Of a DNA stretch of 45,969 nt, positions 36,571 through 45,862 are shown piece by piece. Origin of the DNA: Geitlerinema sp. PCC 9228 (GTDB taxonomy: Bacteria; Cyanobacteriota; Cyanobacteriia; Cyanobacteriales; PCC-9228). Position 1 is the stretch's first letter, and each line of letters opens with the position of its first letter. The stretch is from positions 1 to 45,969 of the forward strand of contig NZ_LNDC01000076.1 of assembly GCF_001870905.1 (NCBI RefSeq), in the 5' to 3' direction. A model generated the notes under the pieces. It made no database searches. It saw nothing but the letters and a program-made list of their open reading frames with translations, and had not been told where the DNA came from. Position numbers and translations under genes: made by a program.

Positions 36571-37832
36571 GTCGAAATTTCTCTTAACCCCTCTAAGGGA
36601 TTGAAACTTTTTTGTGTAGTTGTCGCATTGCTCTTTCTCCCTAGTCGAAATTTCTCTTAACCCCTCTAAGGGATTGAAACGCCCCCAATAGGTTTCGCCA
36701 GTGGGCTTACAGCAGTCGAAATTTCTCTTAACCCCTCTAAGGGATTGAAACAGTTCGGCAATGGTGGTGGTGGAAACTTCATCCGGTCGAAATTTCTCTT
36801 AACCCCTCTAAGGGATTGAAACTCGCTGAATGCAGGATCTTTCGATATTGCCGCTACAAGTCGAAATTTCTCTTAACCCCTCTAAGGGATTGAAACGTAG
36901 GGGAATCGCTCTTTGCGATCGCCCCCACCAGGGTCGAAATTTCTCTTAACCCCTCTAAGGGATTGAAACTTTATCGATGACCAGCAGGACGGCTGGAGTA
37001 TTTGTCGAAATTTCTCTTAACCCCTCTAAGGGATTGAAACTTGATGTATCAACCTAAAACAATTTTTCCCGGTACTGTCGAAATTTCTCTTAACCCCTCT
37101 AAGGGATTGAAACACATGACGAAAACCAAAATGACCGAATCAAAACAGTCGAAATTTCTCTTAACCCCTCTAAGGGATTGAAACTTCATCCCCAACGGCG
37201 ATTACTATGTAGTTTATGTCGAAATTTCTCTTAACCCCTCTAAGGGATTGAAACCTACTAGCGGGAAATACTTGTTTCACATCATAGTGTCGAAATTTCT
37301 CTTAACCCCTCTAAGGGATTGAAACTTCAATAGTTTCTTTGTTTCTTTTTGGTACATTCGTCGAAATTTCTCTTAACCCCTCTAAGGGATTGAAACTCAA
37401 GATACATACACGAAGAATTAAAACCCAACATAGTCGAAATTTCTCTTAACCCCTCTAAGGGATTGAAACTTCTCCTTTCCCTGCATACCCGCAGGATATC
37501 CATAGTCGAAATTTCTCTTAACCCCTCTAAGGGATTGAAACATTAGTGGTTGGTGGCTCGATTGGTTCCCGGTTTTGGGTCGAAATTTCTCTTAACCCCT
37601 CTAAGGGATTGAAACTTAATTCCTAGTTAGGTGGTAAACCGACCTGGGGTCGAAATTTCTCTTAACCCCTCTAAGGGATTGAAACTTCTAGCCAATCTAC
37701 TAAAGCTTCGTTGTCGCTCCCCGTCGAAATTTCTCTTAACCCCTCTAAGGGATTGAAACCGCATTGTGGGAAAGAAGCGCACCTGCACCCTTTTGGTCGA
37801 AATTTCTCTTAACCCCTCTAAGGGATTGAAAC

Positions 37833-38228
37833 TGCTGGGGGGATTTTTCTAGGGTTTTTCTTGACATTCAACACTTCTGTAAGGGGGGTAATTTTGTTTA
37901 TAGGATTCTTGTCTAAACTATTCTGTCTACCTTTTTTGTTAGTAGTTTCGATTTTTTATGGTGCTTTTGTTGGTTGGTTTACTACTCTAATTGTACAAAT
38001 AGTGATTTTAATCCCATTAATATATATTTTTCCATCCCTTGAAGAGTCCTTAGTAGATTTAGTCGAACCAATGTTTTTCACAGTGTGGGTTATAGTGTCT
38101 ACTTCCATTTTCCTATCTTACTTGCTTGCTAGCGAAAAGGAAGAATTTGTGGGATATTTTTCGTGGATAAAAATTAATAGTTAATAGGAAAGTTCTCTTA
38201 CCTACCAACGTGCAGGACAAATAAAAAA
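37833..38228. mobile_element. 396-bp foreign segment in place of a spacer
   Basis: It lies between repeats 18 and 19 where a spacer of about 35 nt is expected. It is clearly more AT-rich than the flanking genes, lacks HIP1 sites and has no terminal inverted repeat or target duplication that I could find. At 38188-38202, GAAAGTTCTCTTACC resembles the middle of the repeat (GAAATTTCTCTTAACC), possibly a relic of a lost repeat. It contains the membrane-protein frame at 37861. Explanations: insertion into a spacer, recombination between arrays, or an exceptionally long acquired fragment. Confidence 0.6.
37861..38184 (+). CDS. Putative multi-pass membrane protein encoded inside the CRISPR array
   Basis: 107 residues if TTG 37861 is the start; a later TTG after AAGGGGGG (about 37880-37888) is an alternative start about 11 codons on. 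Three to four hydrophobic helices (VILFIGFLSKLFCLPFLLVV; YGAFVGWFTTLIVQIVILIP; FFTVWVIVSTSIFLSYLLA) are linked by short acidic loops, and the C-terminus is polar. The consistent membrane pattern argues for a real gene or gene piece. No family is recognised. It shares the array's strand, so the pre-crRNA transcript would contain it. Confidence 0.5.
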   Translation: MTFNTSVRGVILFIGFLSKLFCLPFLLVVSIFYGAFVGWFTTLIVQIVILIPLIYIFPSLEESLVDLVEPMFFTVWVIVSTSIFLSYLLASEKEEFVGYFSWIKINS

Positions 38229-38428
38229 GTCGAAATTTCTCTTAACCCCTCTAAGGGATTGAAACAAAGCGCGTGGTGCCACAAAATCCGCTTTTATCAG
38301 GGTGTCGAAATTTCTCTTAACCCCTCTAAGGGATTGAAACAGAAGACCATCTACGGTATCCTCTAAGGGATACGTCGAAATTTTTCTTAACCCCTCTAAG
38401 GGATTACAACCTCCACCAGCATTGAATT

Positions 38429-39043
38429 TTAGCTTTTGGCAGTACAGCGAGATTTGAACCAGTGGGAAAGCGCGATCGCGACAACCACCATCAACGCCAC
38501 CAATCCCACACTCGACATCCCAGAAATCAGCGCTGGCAAAGAAATAACTCGACCCACAGAAAACGCCAAACTAACCGTAACCGCAGCCCAAACAGCCGCC
38601 CCAGCCGCATTGTACAAACAAAACTCCCCGTAACTCATGCCAGCTATTCCAGCAATCGGACCAGCAAAAATGCGCAACAAAGCCACAAACCGACCCAAAA
38701 ATACCGTACGGCGAGCATGGCGCTGAAATTGTTCCCGCAAATTTTGTAGTTTCTCCTCCCGAATGCGGAAAAGTTTGCCCAAACGCAGCAAAAATGCCCA
38801 ACCACCCCATTTCCCCAGCCAATAACCGAAATTATCCCCCAAAACAGCACCAAAAAATACGCTCGCCAAAACCAACCAATAATTGAGTTCGCCGCTTCCT
38901 GCCAAAAATCCTCCCAAAATGGTAATGGTCTCTCCCGGAACTGGAATCCCTGTATTTTCTATAGAAATCCCTAAAAAAAGGATTGGGTAGCCATACTGTT
39001 GGATTAGTTCCCGTAGAATGTCTAACGATACAATTTCCGACAT
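38429..39043 (-). CDS. DedA-family membrane protein
   Basis: 204 residues with about five hydrophobic segments. DedA landmarks: ENTGIPVPGETITILGGFLA, GAVLGDNFGYWLGKWGG, and FLGRFVALLRIFAGPIAGIA with the conserved R and G-P residues. Members act in lipid carrier recycling and membrane homeostasis. Its stop codon lies only 18 bp from the end of the CRISPR array, so the transcripts converge; no terminator is seen between them. Confidence 0.93.
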   Translation of the reverse strand: MSEIVSLDILRELIQQYGYPILFLGISIENTGIPVPGETITILGGFLAGSGELNYWLVLASVFFGAVLGDNFGYWLGKWGGWAFLLRLGKLFRIREEKLQNLREQFQRHARRTVFLGRFVALLRIFAGPIAGIAGMSYGEFCLYNAAGAAVWAAVTVSLAFSVGRVISLPALISGMSSVGLVALMVVVAIALSHWFKSRCTAKS

Positions 39044-39152
39044 AACTATTATCCTTGGTCTTGAAAGCTCTCTCTATTGTCTTTGTACACTGCCTATCTG
39101 GGAAAACAATAGAGAAGAACCTTAGAAGAAGCTGAGTGTTGGCTTCCCCGTG

Positions 39153-41717
39153 CTACGATCGCTGGTGAAAATGTCGGGAAGTTTCCAACAAAAGCCGCTG
39201 TTCCGCTCTCGCTACTTCGTGGTAAGTTTGCGCCGCCGCATCCGGTTCCACAGAAATAGACGTAATCCCCCAGTAGACAAAATCTTCAATTAGTTGCGGG
39301 TAGCTCACCGGCGCTTGACCGCAGATGGAAACGGGAAGGTTCGCTTCTCGGGCACCGCGAACGAGCTGTTTGAGGGCGCGGCGTAAGGCTGGATGGCATT
39401 CGTTGAGTTGGGTTTGCGGTTGTTCCCGATCTACCCCCAACACCAGTTGGGTGAGGTCGTTGCTGCCAATGGAAATCCCCTGCAATCCCGCTTGTGCGTA
39501 CTCTGGCATGAGAAACAACACCGAAGGAACTTCCGCCATAATCCAAATTTGAAACTGCTCGCTAGGAACCAAACCAGCTTGTAGGGCACGCTGGCGGCAA
39601 AAGGAAAATTCTTCCACACTACGTACGAAAGGTAGCAATAAGTGCAAGTTGGTATAGCCAGAGTTGCGTAAGTGAGCGATCGCTGCCAGTTCCACATCAA
39701 ACAGCTTCGCATCCAGCAAATAAGAAACCCGCTGCGCCAGCATGGGGTTGGCAGTAGAGGGGAATGGCGGTGCCCCTGGTAGGGATTGAAATTCCGGCGA
39801 TCGCAAATCCAAAGCACGGTAAAACACTGGTCGGGGATAAAAACTGCGCACAAACGGCGCGATCGCTTCAGTCAGCATTTCCTGCAACCCCTCCTCATGC
39901 CCCTGCTGCACCCAATAACAGGGATGGAAAATTTCCCCAGTTCCCAGCAGCATCAACTCCGAACGCAGCAAGCCAATCCCATCCACCGGTAACGCTTGTG
40001 CCTGGGAAATCTTGGTAGACTGGCTCAAATTGAGCATAATTTGCGTAGCAGTGGCAGGAAATGACGGTGTAGCAGCAGAATACAGCGGATGCCTCTGGTG
40101 AGAAGCACCATCGCTTTCCGTAGCTGCCTCGCGATGGTGACTTTGGTACCAGTCCTTCGGACCATCGCCAGTTTCCCCTTCAGTTTCCGATTGTGGCTGT
40201 GCTTCCACCGCACAGGTCGTTCCCTGAGACGATACCGACCGCACCTCGCCACGATGGCCATCGATAAAAATCGTCGTATTGGCAGAAAGAACCCGCGTGG
40301 CATCCCGAATTCCTACCACCGCCGGAATCCCAATTTCCCGCGCCAAAATCGCCCCGTGGGAGTTCATTCCCCCCATTTCCGTAATCACCCCAGCCACCAC
40401 CGACAGCAGGGGAATAAAATCAGGTTTGAGGGTAGAAACCACCAAAATTGGCGGGTTGGACCCTTCATCCGTAGGCATGGAACTGGGAGAAGAAGCATCG
40501 CCAGCCAGGACCAAAGCCGGTCCTATGGCTTTTCCCCCAGAAGCGGGGGTTCCCGATAGCACCAAGGCAGGTTCTGGAGAGGGCACCGGCGTTGGTTCCG
40601 TCATATCTTCTGAAGGCGTTTCCCCAGAATCGTCAGGCGTAGAAGCGGCTGGGGAAGAAGCTGCCGTACTCGTTTGAGGCGGGGAAAGGGACTCCGTTTC
40701 GGGATAGGCTGCTACCACGTAAAGATTCGGCGGTTGTTGGGGATGGGATGGTGCCAGTACCCACTCCAGGTAAAATTGCGGTCCTAAAATACTGGCGGCG
40801 GTTTGGCTGAGTTCGTACAAATGCTGCAAGCGATCGCTCGATAGCACGTATTCCTGCCGTTGGGGTTCGCTGACCGTTTGCGCGTGCAAGCATTCCCATA
40901 AAATGGGATGGGTACTGTCGCTACTAGCATGTTGCCCCAAGTGGGAGGTTTCCCCTTCATAATGGGCAACCTGATAGGTCCAACTTTTTTCCCCCAATTC
41001 CCGTTGCAGCAGCTCTCCCGTTTGGGGGTCCAAACTGTAAGTATCGGGCACCACTTCCCCCATGAACATGGCTTTGGGCAATCCCCAGGTGGCGCTAATT
41101 TTAATGCTAGCATCGGGTTTGGTCTGCAACGTTCCCGAGGCGATCGCTTCGCGGACCGGTTGCAAAATCGCTCCCAGTTTAATTTCATTGAGGGCAATCC
41201 CCGACCGCTGCCAGTAAAATAAATTGCGCGCTCGAAATAATTCCGCCCACAACCGCTTCAACGCCAATGCCATCTGCTGGGGTTGCTTCCAGCAAAAATT
41301 CTCCTCTAGCAAATAATGGCAATCCCGCTGGCTGTGCCAAACGTGGGTAGGCAAGCTTACGGAGGGTCGAAACATCAATACCGGCGTGTCTAGTTCTTGG
41401 CTGACGCGGTCTAATTTTTCTAGCAAAGAAACGGGCAACTCCGCCGCCAAAATTTCCTCGCGAATTTGACCGGCGATCGCGCTGAGTTGGTGCGGTTCGT
41501 CTAAATTAATATGAAAAGAAGCGTAGGGCAACTCCGCCAACAGCGGCTCCAACCAGTTGTGGGTTTCCCAAAATTGTCTCCAAAGCTCGGTGGTTACCGC
41601 CAAACTAGCTTCCACAGGAAAATTTTTTTGGGCTAAACGATCGAGGTAAAAGGCCGTTTCCCCGACCAATTCCGGTTGTTCGCATTCGGTGTGGTTGAGC
41701 CAAAATAGATAATTCAC
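39153..41717 (-). CDS. PEP synthase-like protein with degenerate ATP-binding half
   Basis: 854 residues. C-terminal PEP/pyruvate TIM barrel looks intact: VDGIGLLRSELMLLG, ISIGSNDLTQLVLGVDRE, and SICGQAP with the catalytic-type Cys at 799. The swivelling phosphohistidine domain is present: MNSHGAILAREIGIPAVVGI with His454. The N-terminal part (1 to about 330) follows the PPDK/PpsA start only loosely. Where an ATP-binding RSS-E-like motif is expected, it reads VLMFRPSVSLPTHVW. A Ser/Pro/Thr-rich linker (about 345-385) and a second one (about 505-550) are extra. A sugar-phosphotransferase-like or regulatory role is as possible as PEP synthesis. Confidence 0.75.
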   Translation of the reverse strand: MNYLFWLNHTECEQPELVGETAFYLDRLAQKNFPVEASLAVTTELWRQFWETHNWLEPLLAELPYASFHINLDEPHQLSAIAGQIREEILAAELPVSLLEKLDRVSQELDTPVLMFRPSVSLPTHVWHSQRDCHYLLEENFCWKQPQQMALALKRLWAELFRARNLFYWQRSGIALNEIKLGAILQPVREAIASGTLQTKPDASIKISATWGLPKAMFMGEVVPDTYSLDPQTGELLQRELGEKSWTYQVAHYEGETSHLGQHASSDSTHPILWECLHAQTVSEPQRQEYVLSSDRLQHLYELSQTAASILGPQFYLEWVLAPSHPQQPPNLYVVAAYPETESLSPPQTSTAASSPAASTPDDSGETPSEDMTEPTPVPSPEPALVLSGTPASGGKAIGPALVLAGDASSPSSMPTDEGSNPPILVVSTLKPDFIPLLSVVAGVITEMGGMNSHGAILAREIGIPAVVGIRDATRVLSANTTIFIDGHRGEVRSVSSQGTTCAVEAQPQSETEGETGDGPKDWYQSHHREAATESDGASHQRHPLYSAATPSFPATATQIMLNLSQSTKISQAQALPVDGIGLLRSELMLLGTGEIFHPCYWVQQGHEEGLQEMLTEAIAPFVRSFYPRPVFYRALDLRSPEFQSLPGAPPFPSTANPMLAQRVSYLLDAKLFDVELAAIAHLRNSGYTNLHLLLPFVRSVEEFSFCRQRALQAGLVPSEQFQIWIMAEVPSVLFLMPEYAQAGLQGISIGSNDLTQLVLGVDREQPQTQLNECHPALRRALKQLVRGAREANLPVSICGQAPVSYPQLIEDFVYWGITSISVEPDAAAQTYHEVARAEQRLLLETSRHFHQRS

Positions 41718-41883
41718 GGTCGTTCCCTCGATAACAGCACCGCACCAGCCAAAATTCTAGGAGAAGCCAACTTTTCGACAAGCTTAGTACAAATCTGGTT
41801 GTACGCGATTTTCTATAGAAATTGCTACAAAATTATCTATAGTAACCTGATAAAGGGATTTTCCCATAGAAGGTAAAAGATTC

Positions 41884-42582
41884 ATGGCGATTTGGAAACG
41901 CGTTCTTCACAACTTTCTGGATTTGTTTCTTGCCGATCGCTGTTGCCTGTGCGACCGCCCCACCACCAACGTCGATCGCCTGTGTACCTCTTGCGAGCAA
42001 CGCTTGCAAACCCATCAGTTCTCCCCCGCCAACCAATTTCTCACCGACGAGATACCGGTATTGGTTTGGGGGCTTTATGGCGGTTCCCTCAAACAAGCGA
42101 TCGCTGCCATGAAATACGAAAACTATCCGCAACTGGCAGCCCCTTTGGGTCGTTGGCTAGCACAAGCCTGGTTAAATTCTCTCAAAAATCGCCGGCCAAA
42201 ATCCAGCCGGTCAAAATACGCAGTTGTTCCCATTCCCATGCATCCAGAGAAGGTAAAACAGCGTGGCTTCAACCAGGCAGAGTTAATTGCCAAAAGCTTT
42301 TGCGAAACCACCGGCTACCCCCTGCGATCGCACGGTCTAGCTAGAATTCGCCCCACCCAAGCTCAATTCGGACTCTCTCGCGAACAGCGCCAGCAAAATC
42401 TAGCCCGTGCCCTTGCCCTCGGCAAAGATTTCCATCGCCGCCCACCCCAGTATCCTGTCTTGCTGGTTGATGATATTTATACCACAGGTGCCACCTGTCG
42501 CGAAGCTGTCAAAGCCCTACAAAAGCACCAAATTCCCGTAGCCGGCATCCTCGCGATCGCCACCTCCCGAACCGATTCTTAA
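41884..42582 (+). CDS. comF: ComF family phosphoribosyltransferase-like protein
   Basis: 232 residues. N-terminal four-Cys zinc site: CCLCDRP (C20, C23) and LCTSCEQ (C34, C37). The PRTase core has KQRGFNQAELIAKSF and the PRPP loop VLLVDDIYTTGATCREAV. ComF is needed for DNA uptake in naturally competent bacteria, including cyanobacteria, though its enzyme activity is unproven. Single gene. Confidence 0.92.
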   Translation: MAIWKRVLHNFLDLFLADRCCLCDRPTTNVDRLCTSCEQRLQTHQFSPANQFLTDEIPVLVWGLYGGSLKQAIAAMKYENYPQLAAPLGRWLAQAWLNSLKNRRPKSSRSKYAVVPIPMHPEKVKQRGFNQAELIAKSFCETTGYPLRSHGLARIRPTQAQFGLSREQRQQNLARALALGKDFHRRPPQYPVLLVDDIYTTGATCREAVKALQKHQIPVAGILAIATSRTDS

Positions 42583-42588
42583 CTGCTA

Positions 42589-43701
42589 TTATTGGGAAAA
42601 CGCAAAACTGCTAAACCCAAACTCGTTGGTGGCATGCCAGCGGTAAATTTGCTCGCGGAACTGCTTCCATCCCTCGTACATCTCCCGGAAAGAAGCATCC
42701 TGGCTGGCATTTTCTTCGTACAGCTCAAACGCCTCTTTTTGCGCCGCCGATAGAATTTCATCGCTGTACTGGCGCAATTGCGTACCTCCCTCCACCAACC
42801 GCTGTAAAGCCTTGGGATTGCGTACATCGTAGCGCGACAGGCATAGCAAATTCGTCTCGTAAGCCGCCGTTTTTACAATTTCTTGATATTCCGTAGGCAA
42901 CTTATCCCAGGCATTGCGGTTGATTTGCAAATCAAAACTAGCCCCCGGTTCCCACCAGCCGGGATAGTAGTAGTAAGGGGCCGCATCCTGCAATCCCAAT
43001 CGTTCATCATCGTAAGGACCAACCCATTCCGCTGCGTCGATGGCCCCCCGCTCTAAAGCCAGGAAAATTTCGCCACCAGGCAGCACTTGCACGTTGACCC
43101 CCAAACGCGCCATCACTTTACCGCCCAAGCCAGGAATGCGCATTTTGAGCCCTCTGAGGTCTTCTACCCCATTGACCTCCTCCTTAAACCAACCGCCCAT
43201 CTGGGCACCGGTATTGCCAGCGGGAAAAGCGATAATATTGAAATCGCTGTAAATTTTATTGGTGGCTTCCATACCACCGCCTTCATACAACCACGCATTT
43301 TGTTGTTGGGCGTTCAAGCCAAAAGGAACGCAGGTACCGAAGGCCAAAGCAGGATTTTTGCCGATATAGTAGTAACTGGCGGTATGGCCGCATTCCACCG
43401 TACCCCCCTGCACGGCATCCATCACTTGCAACCCAGGAACGATATCGCCAGCAGCAAATAAGTCGATGGTAAATCGACCGCCGCTCATTTCGCTGACTCG
43501 TTTGGCGAGGGTTTCCGCCGAACCGTATAAGGTATCCAAGGAGGTCGGCCAGCTGGTCGCCATTTTCCAGCGTACGGTGGGTAAAGCCGCACTGTTGGTG
43601 GCTACCGAACTGGTGTTGGTGGCGGTGTTGCCGCAAGCTGCCAATACCGAACTGCTCGCAGCGCCAAGGGCGGTATAACCGAGAAGCTTTCTGCGTTTCA
43701 T
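42589..43701 (-). CDS. TRAP transporter solute-binding lipoprotein (DctP-like)
   Basis: 370 residues. Lipoprotein signal: MKRRKLLGYTALGAASSSVL followed by AAC with the lipidated Cys at 23; the RR start also fits Tat export. Mature part: VRWKMATSWPTSLDTLYGSA, FAAGDIVPGLQVMDAVQGGT, DLRGLKMRIPGLGGKVMARLG and AIDAAEWVGPYDDERLGL, the DctP fold with its conserved Arg (KMRIPG). Such proteins capture carboxylates or amino acids for TRAP permeases. No dctQ or dctM gene is next to it here. Confidence 0.92.
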   Translation of the reverse strand: MKRRKLLGYTALGAASSSVLAACGNTATNTSSVATNSAALPTVRWKMATSWPTSLDTLYGSAETLAKRVSEMSGGRFTIDLFAAGDIVPGLQVMDAVQGGTVECGHTASYYYIGKNPALAFGTCVPFGLNAQQQNAWLYEGGGMEATNKIYSDFNIIAFPAGNTGAQMGGWFKEEVNGVEDLRGLKMRIPGLGGKVMARLGVNVQVLPGGEIFLALERGAIDAAEWVGPYDDERLGLQDAAPYYYYPGWWEPGASFDLQINRNAWDKLPTEYQEIVKTAAYETNLLCLSRYDVRNPKALQRLVEGGTQLRQYSDEILSAAQKEAFELYEENASQDASFREMYEGWKQFREQIYRWHATNEFGFSSFAFSQ

Positions 43702-43793
43702 AGTCTTTTGATGGGTTTTGATAGACCCTATATTTTACCAGAGAGACAGCATGGGCCTGGACAAAATTAAATTTTTGTTAAAAACGCGATCGC

Positions 43794-45740
43794 TTAGGTT
43801 TCCACCTCTGCCAGCGCCATCCACCGTTCCATCGCTTGGTCGATTTGAGCTTGCAATTGCTCCGCTTGCTGGTATAGTTCTTGCAGTTGCGTTACTTTTT
43901 CCGGCGATAGATTGTACATTTCCTTTTCTAAGTTGGCTTTCTCGGCTTCTAGTTCGGGAATTCTCTTTTCTAAATCTGACAGCTCCCGCTTTTCTTTACT
44001 AGAAAGTTTGTTTTGAGCGCCGTTGTTTCCCGGTTTGGGTTTGTTTTTCTCCCGTTTTGGCTTGCTAGATTTCTTCTCTTGGCTTTTGGTGGTGGAGGCT
44101 GCTGCTTGTTCCGCTGCTTCGGCTGCTTCGGCGCGTTTGATATCCAAGTAGACAGAATAATTGCCCGGATACTGGCGGATGTTGCCTTGGTCTTCGAGGG
44201 CAAAGATTTTTTCTACAGTGCGGTCGAGGAAATAGCGATCGTGGGAAACTACCACCACGCAACCGTTAAATTCTTCCAGGTAATCCTCCAACACCGATAA
44301 GGTCTGCACGTCCAAATCATTGGTCGGTTCGTCCAACATCAGAACGTTGGGCGCTCCCATCAGCACTTGCAATAGAAACAAGCGCCGTTTTTCCCCACCG
44401 GACAGTTTGTGCAAGGGAGTATATTGCTGTGCTGGTGGAAACAAGAACCTCTCCAGCATTTGCGAAGCGCTAATCAGGGAACCGTCTTTGGTTTTTACAT
44501 ATTCACCCACATCTTTGATGTATTGAATTACCCGTTGGTTTTGGTTGGCGGCGTCGATTAGCTGTTGCGAGTGTTGGTCGAAATAACCAATGTGAATGGT
44601 GCCACCGATTTCTACCGTGCCGCAATCGGGTTCGAGGCGTCCGGCAATTATATCGAGTAAGGTGGTTTTGCCAGCACCGTTACCGCCAATGATGCCCGCG
44701 CGCTCGTTGGGGGCAAATGTATAGGAAAAATCTTTTATTAAACAGCGATCGCCGTAGGATTTGTAAATATTTTCCAGCTCGATAACTTTTTTGCCAATGC
44801 GGCGACTAGGGGTGGCAATATCCACTTTCCCTTGCGATTCCTTAAACTCGGTTTCCTGCATTTCTTCAATACGTTGGATCCGAGCTTTTTGTTTGGTTCC
44901 CCTGGCTTTGGGATCCCGTCGCAGCCACTCTAGTTCTTTGCGCAAAACAGCTTGGTGTTTTTGCTGGTTTTTGGCAGCAGCAGCTTCCTGTTGGGATTTT
45001 TTCTCTAGATAGTAGGAATAGTTGCCATCGTAAGCAAACAAATCGCCGCGGTCGATTTCAATGATACGGTTGGTAACGCGGTCTAGAAAATAGCGGTCGT
45101 GGGTAATCAGAACCAAAGCGCCGCGGAAACGATTGAGGAAATCTTGCAACCATTCTACCGAGGTAGCATCCAAATGGTTCGTCGGTTCGTCCATCAGCAA
45201 CACATCGGGATTGGCTAGCAATGCGGTTGCCAAGGCAATGCGTCGCCGATAACCGCCGGAGAGGCTGCGAATGGGGGTGTCGAAATCTTCGATTCCCAGT
45301 TTGCTTAAGATGATTTTGGCGTTGGTTTCCAAATCCCAAGCCTGTTGGGTTTCCATTTCTTGGGAAATTTTGGAAAAACGCGCCATGAGTTGTTCGTCGT
45401 CGGGATGTTGCGCCAGTTGGTAGGAAAGTTCTTCGTATTCCTGAATCAGGCGCATTTGTTCGTCGCTGTTGGCAAAAACTTGTTCGAGAACGGTTTTATT
45501 TTCGTCTACTTCTGGTTGTTGGGGAAGGTAGGCAATGCGGTTGCTGGCAGTATGGGTGAGGAGTTTGCCCCCGTCGATGGGTTCGATTCCAGCTAGCATG
45601 CGCAGTAAGGTGGATTTTCCAGAGCCATTGGTACCGATAACGCCAATTTTATCGTTGGGCTCGATGCTTAAGTTGGCGTCGCGGAGAATTTCTTTGGAAC
45701 CGAAGTCTTTTTTGACAGATTGCAGGACGAATAGACTCAT
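43794..45740 (-). CDS. ABC-F family ATPase (Uup/EttA-like)
   Basis: 648 residues from ATG 45740 (MSLFVLQSVKKDFGSKEI). A longer frame to 45803 adds 21 residues unlike the family. Two ATPase cassettes: GTNGSGKS, LSGGYRRR, LLMDEPTNHLD; and GGNGAGKT, LSGGEKRR, LMLDEPTNDLD. The linker between them is typical for ABC-F (KELEWLRRDPKARGTKQKAR). The C-terminal part has a Lys-rich region (about 540-570) and a coiled coil as in Uup. There are no membrane segments. ABC-F proteins act on the ribosome in translation. Confidence 0.94.
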   Translation of the reverse strand: MSLFVLQSVKKDFGSKEILRDANLSIEPNDKIGVIGTNGSGKSTLLRMLAGIEPIDGGKLLTHTASNRIAYLPQQPEVDENKTVLEQVFANSDEQMRLIQEYEELSYQLAQHPDDEQLMARFSKISQEMETQQAWDLETNAKIILSKLGIEDFDTPIRSLSGGYRRRIALATALLANPDVLLMDEPTNHLDATSVEWLQDFLNRFRGALVLITHDRYFLDRVTNRIIEIDRGDLFAYDGNYSYYLEKKSQQEAAAAKNQQKHQAVLRKELEWLRRDPKARGTKQKARIQRIEEMQETEFKESQGKVDIATPSRRIGKKVIELENIYKSYGDRCLIKDFSYTFAPNERAGIIGGNGAGKTTLLDIIAGRLEPDCGTVEIGGTIHIGYFDQHSQQLIDAANQNQRVIQYIKDVGEYVKTKDGSLISASQMLERFLFPPAQQYTPLHKLSGGEKRRLFLLQVLMGAPNVLMLDEPTNDLDVQTLSVLEDYLEEFNGCVVVVSHDRYFLDRTVEKIFALEDQGNIRQYPGNYSVYLDIKRAEAAEAAEQAAASTTKSQEKKSSKPKREKNKPKPGNNGAQNKLSSKEKRELSDLEKRIPELEAEKANLEKEMYNLSPEKVTQLQELYQQAEQLQAQIDQAMERWMALAEVET

Positions 45741-45755
45741 GGAAAGATGGGTGTG

Positions 45756-45841
45756 TTGGCAAGGCCTGTGCGGAACTATCGTTGGCGTCAAATGCTTCGA
45801 CACAGCTCAACGATAGGGCAACTACTATTGTACCTTGCCAA
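45756..45841. repeat. Nested inverted repeats between two minus-strand genes
   Basis: TTGGCAAGG (45756-45764) pairs with CCTTGCCAA (45833-45841), and inside it CTATCGTTG (45776-45784) pairs with CAACGATAG (45808-45816). It could end the transcript of the gene at the right edge or regulate the ABC-F gene. Confidence 0.5.
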
Positions 45842-45862
45842 GCCGGGTGCGTGCGATCGCTA

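Larger units (their letters stand above)
36571..38410 (+). CRISPR. Type I-D CRISPR array, 21 repeats of 37 nt, interrupted once
   Basis: Repeats begin GTCGAAATTTCTCTTAA, continue with a CCCCTCTAAGGGA stem and end TTGAAAC. Repeats 1-18 run from 36571 to 37832, with 17 spacers of 33-37 nt. Then 396 bp of other DNA (37833-38228) follow, and repeats 19-21 at 38229, 38304 and 38374, with spacers of 38 and 33 nt. Repeats 1-20 look identical. The last (38374-38410) has decayed: C to T at position 12 and TTACAAC instead of TTGAAAC. Together with cas2 and the leader on the left, this shows transcription to the right. All 19 normal spacers look different from each other. Confidence 0.98.

Noticed and set aside
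41810-41821. Palindrome TTTCTATAGAAA before comF as an operator
   Set aside because: The same 12 bp occurs inside the dedA coding region near 38955, so it is probably chance.
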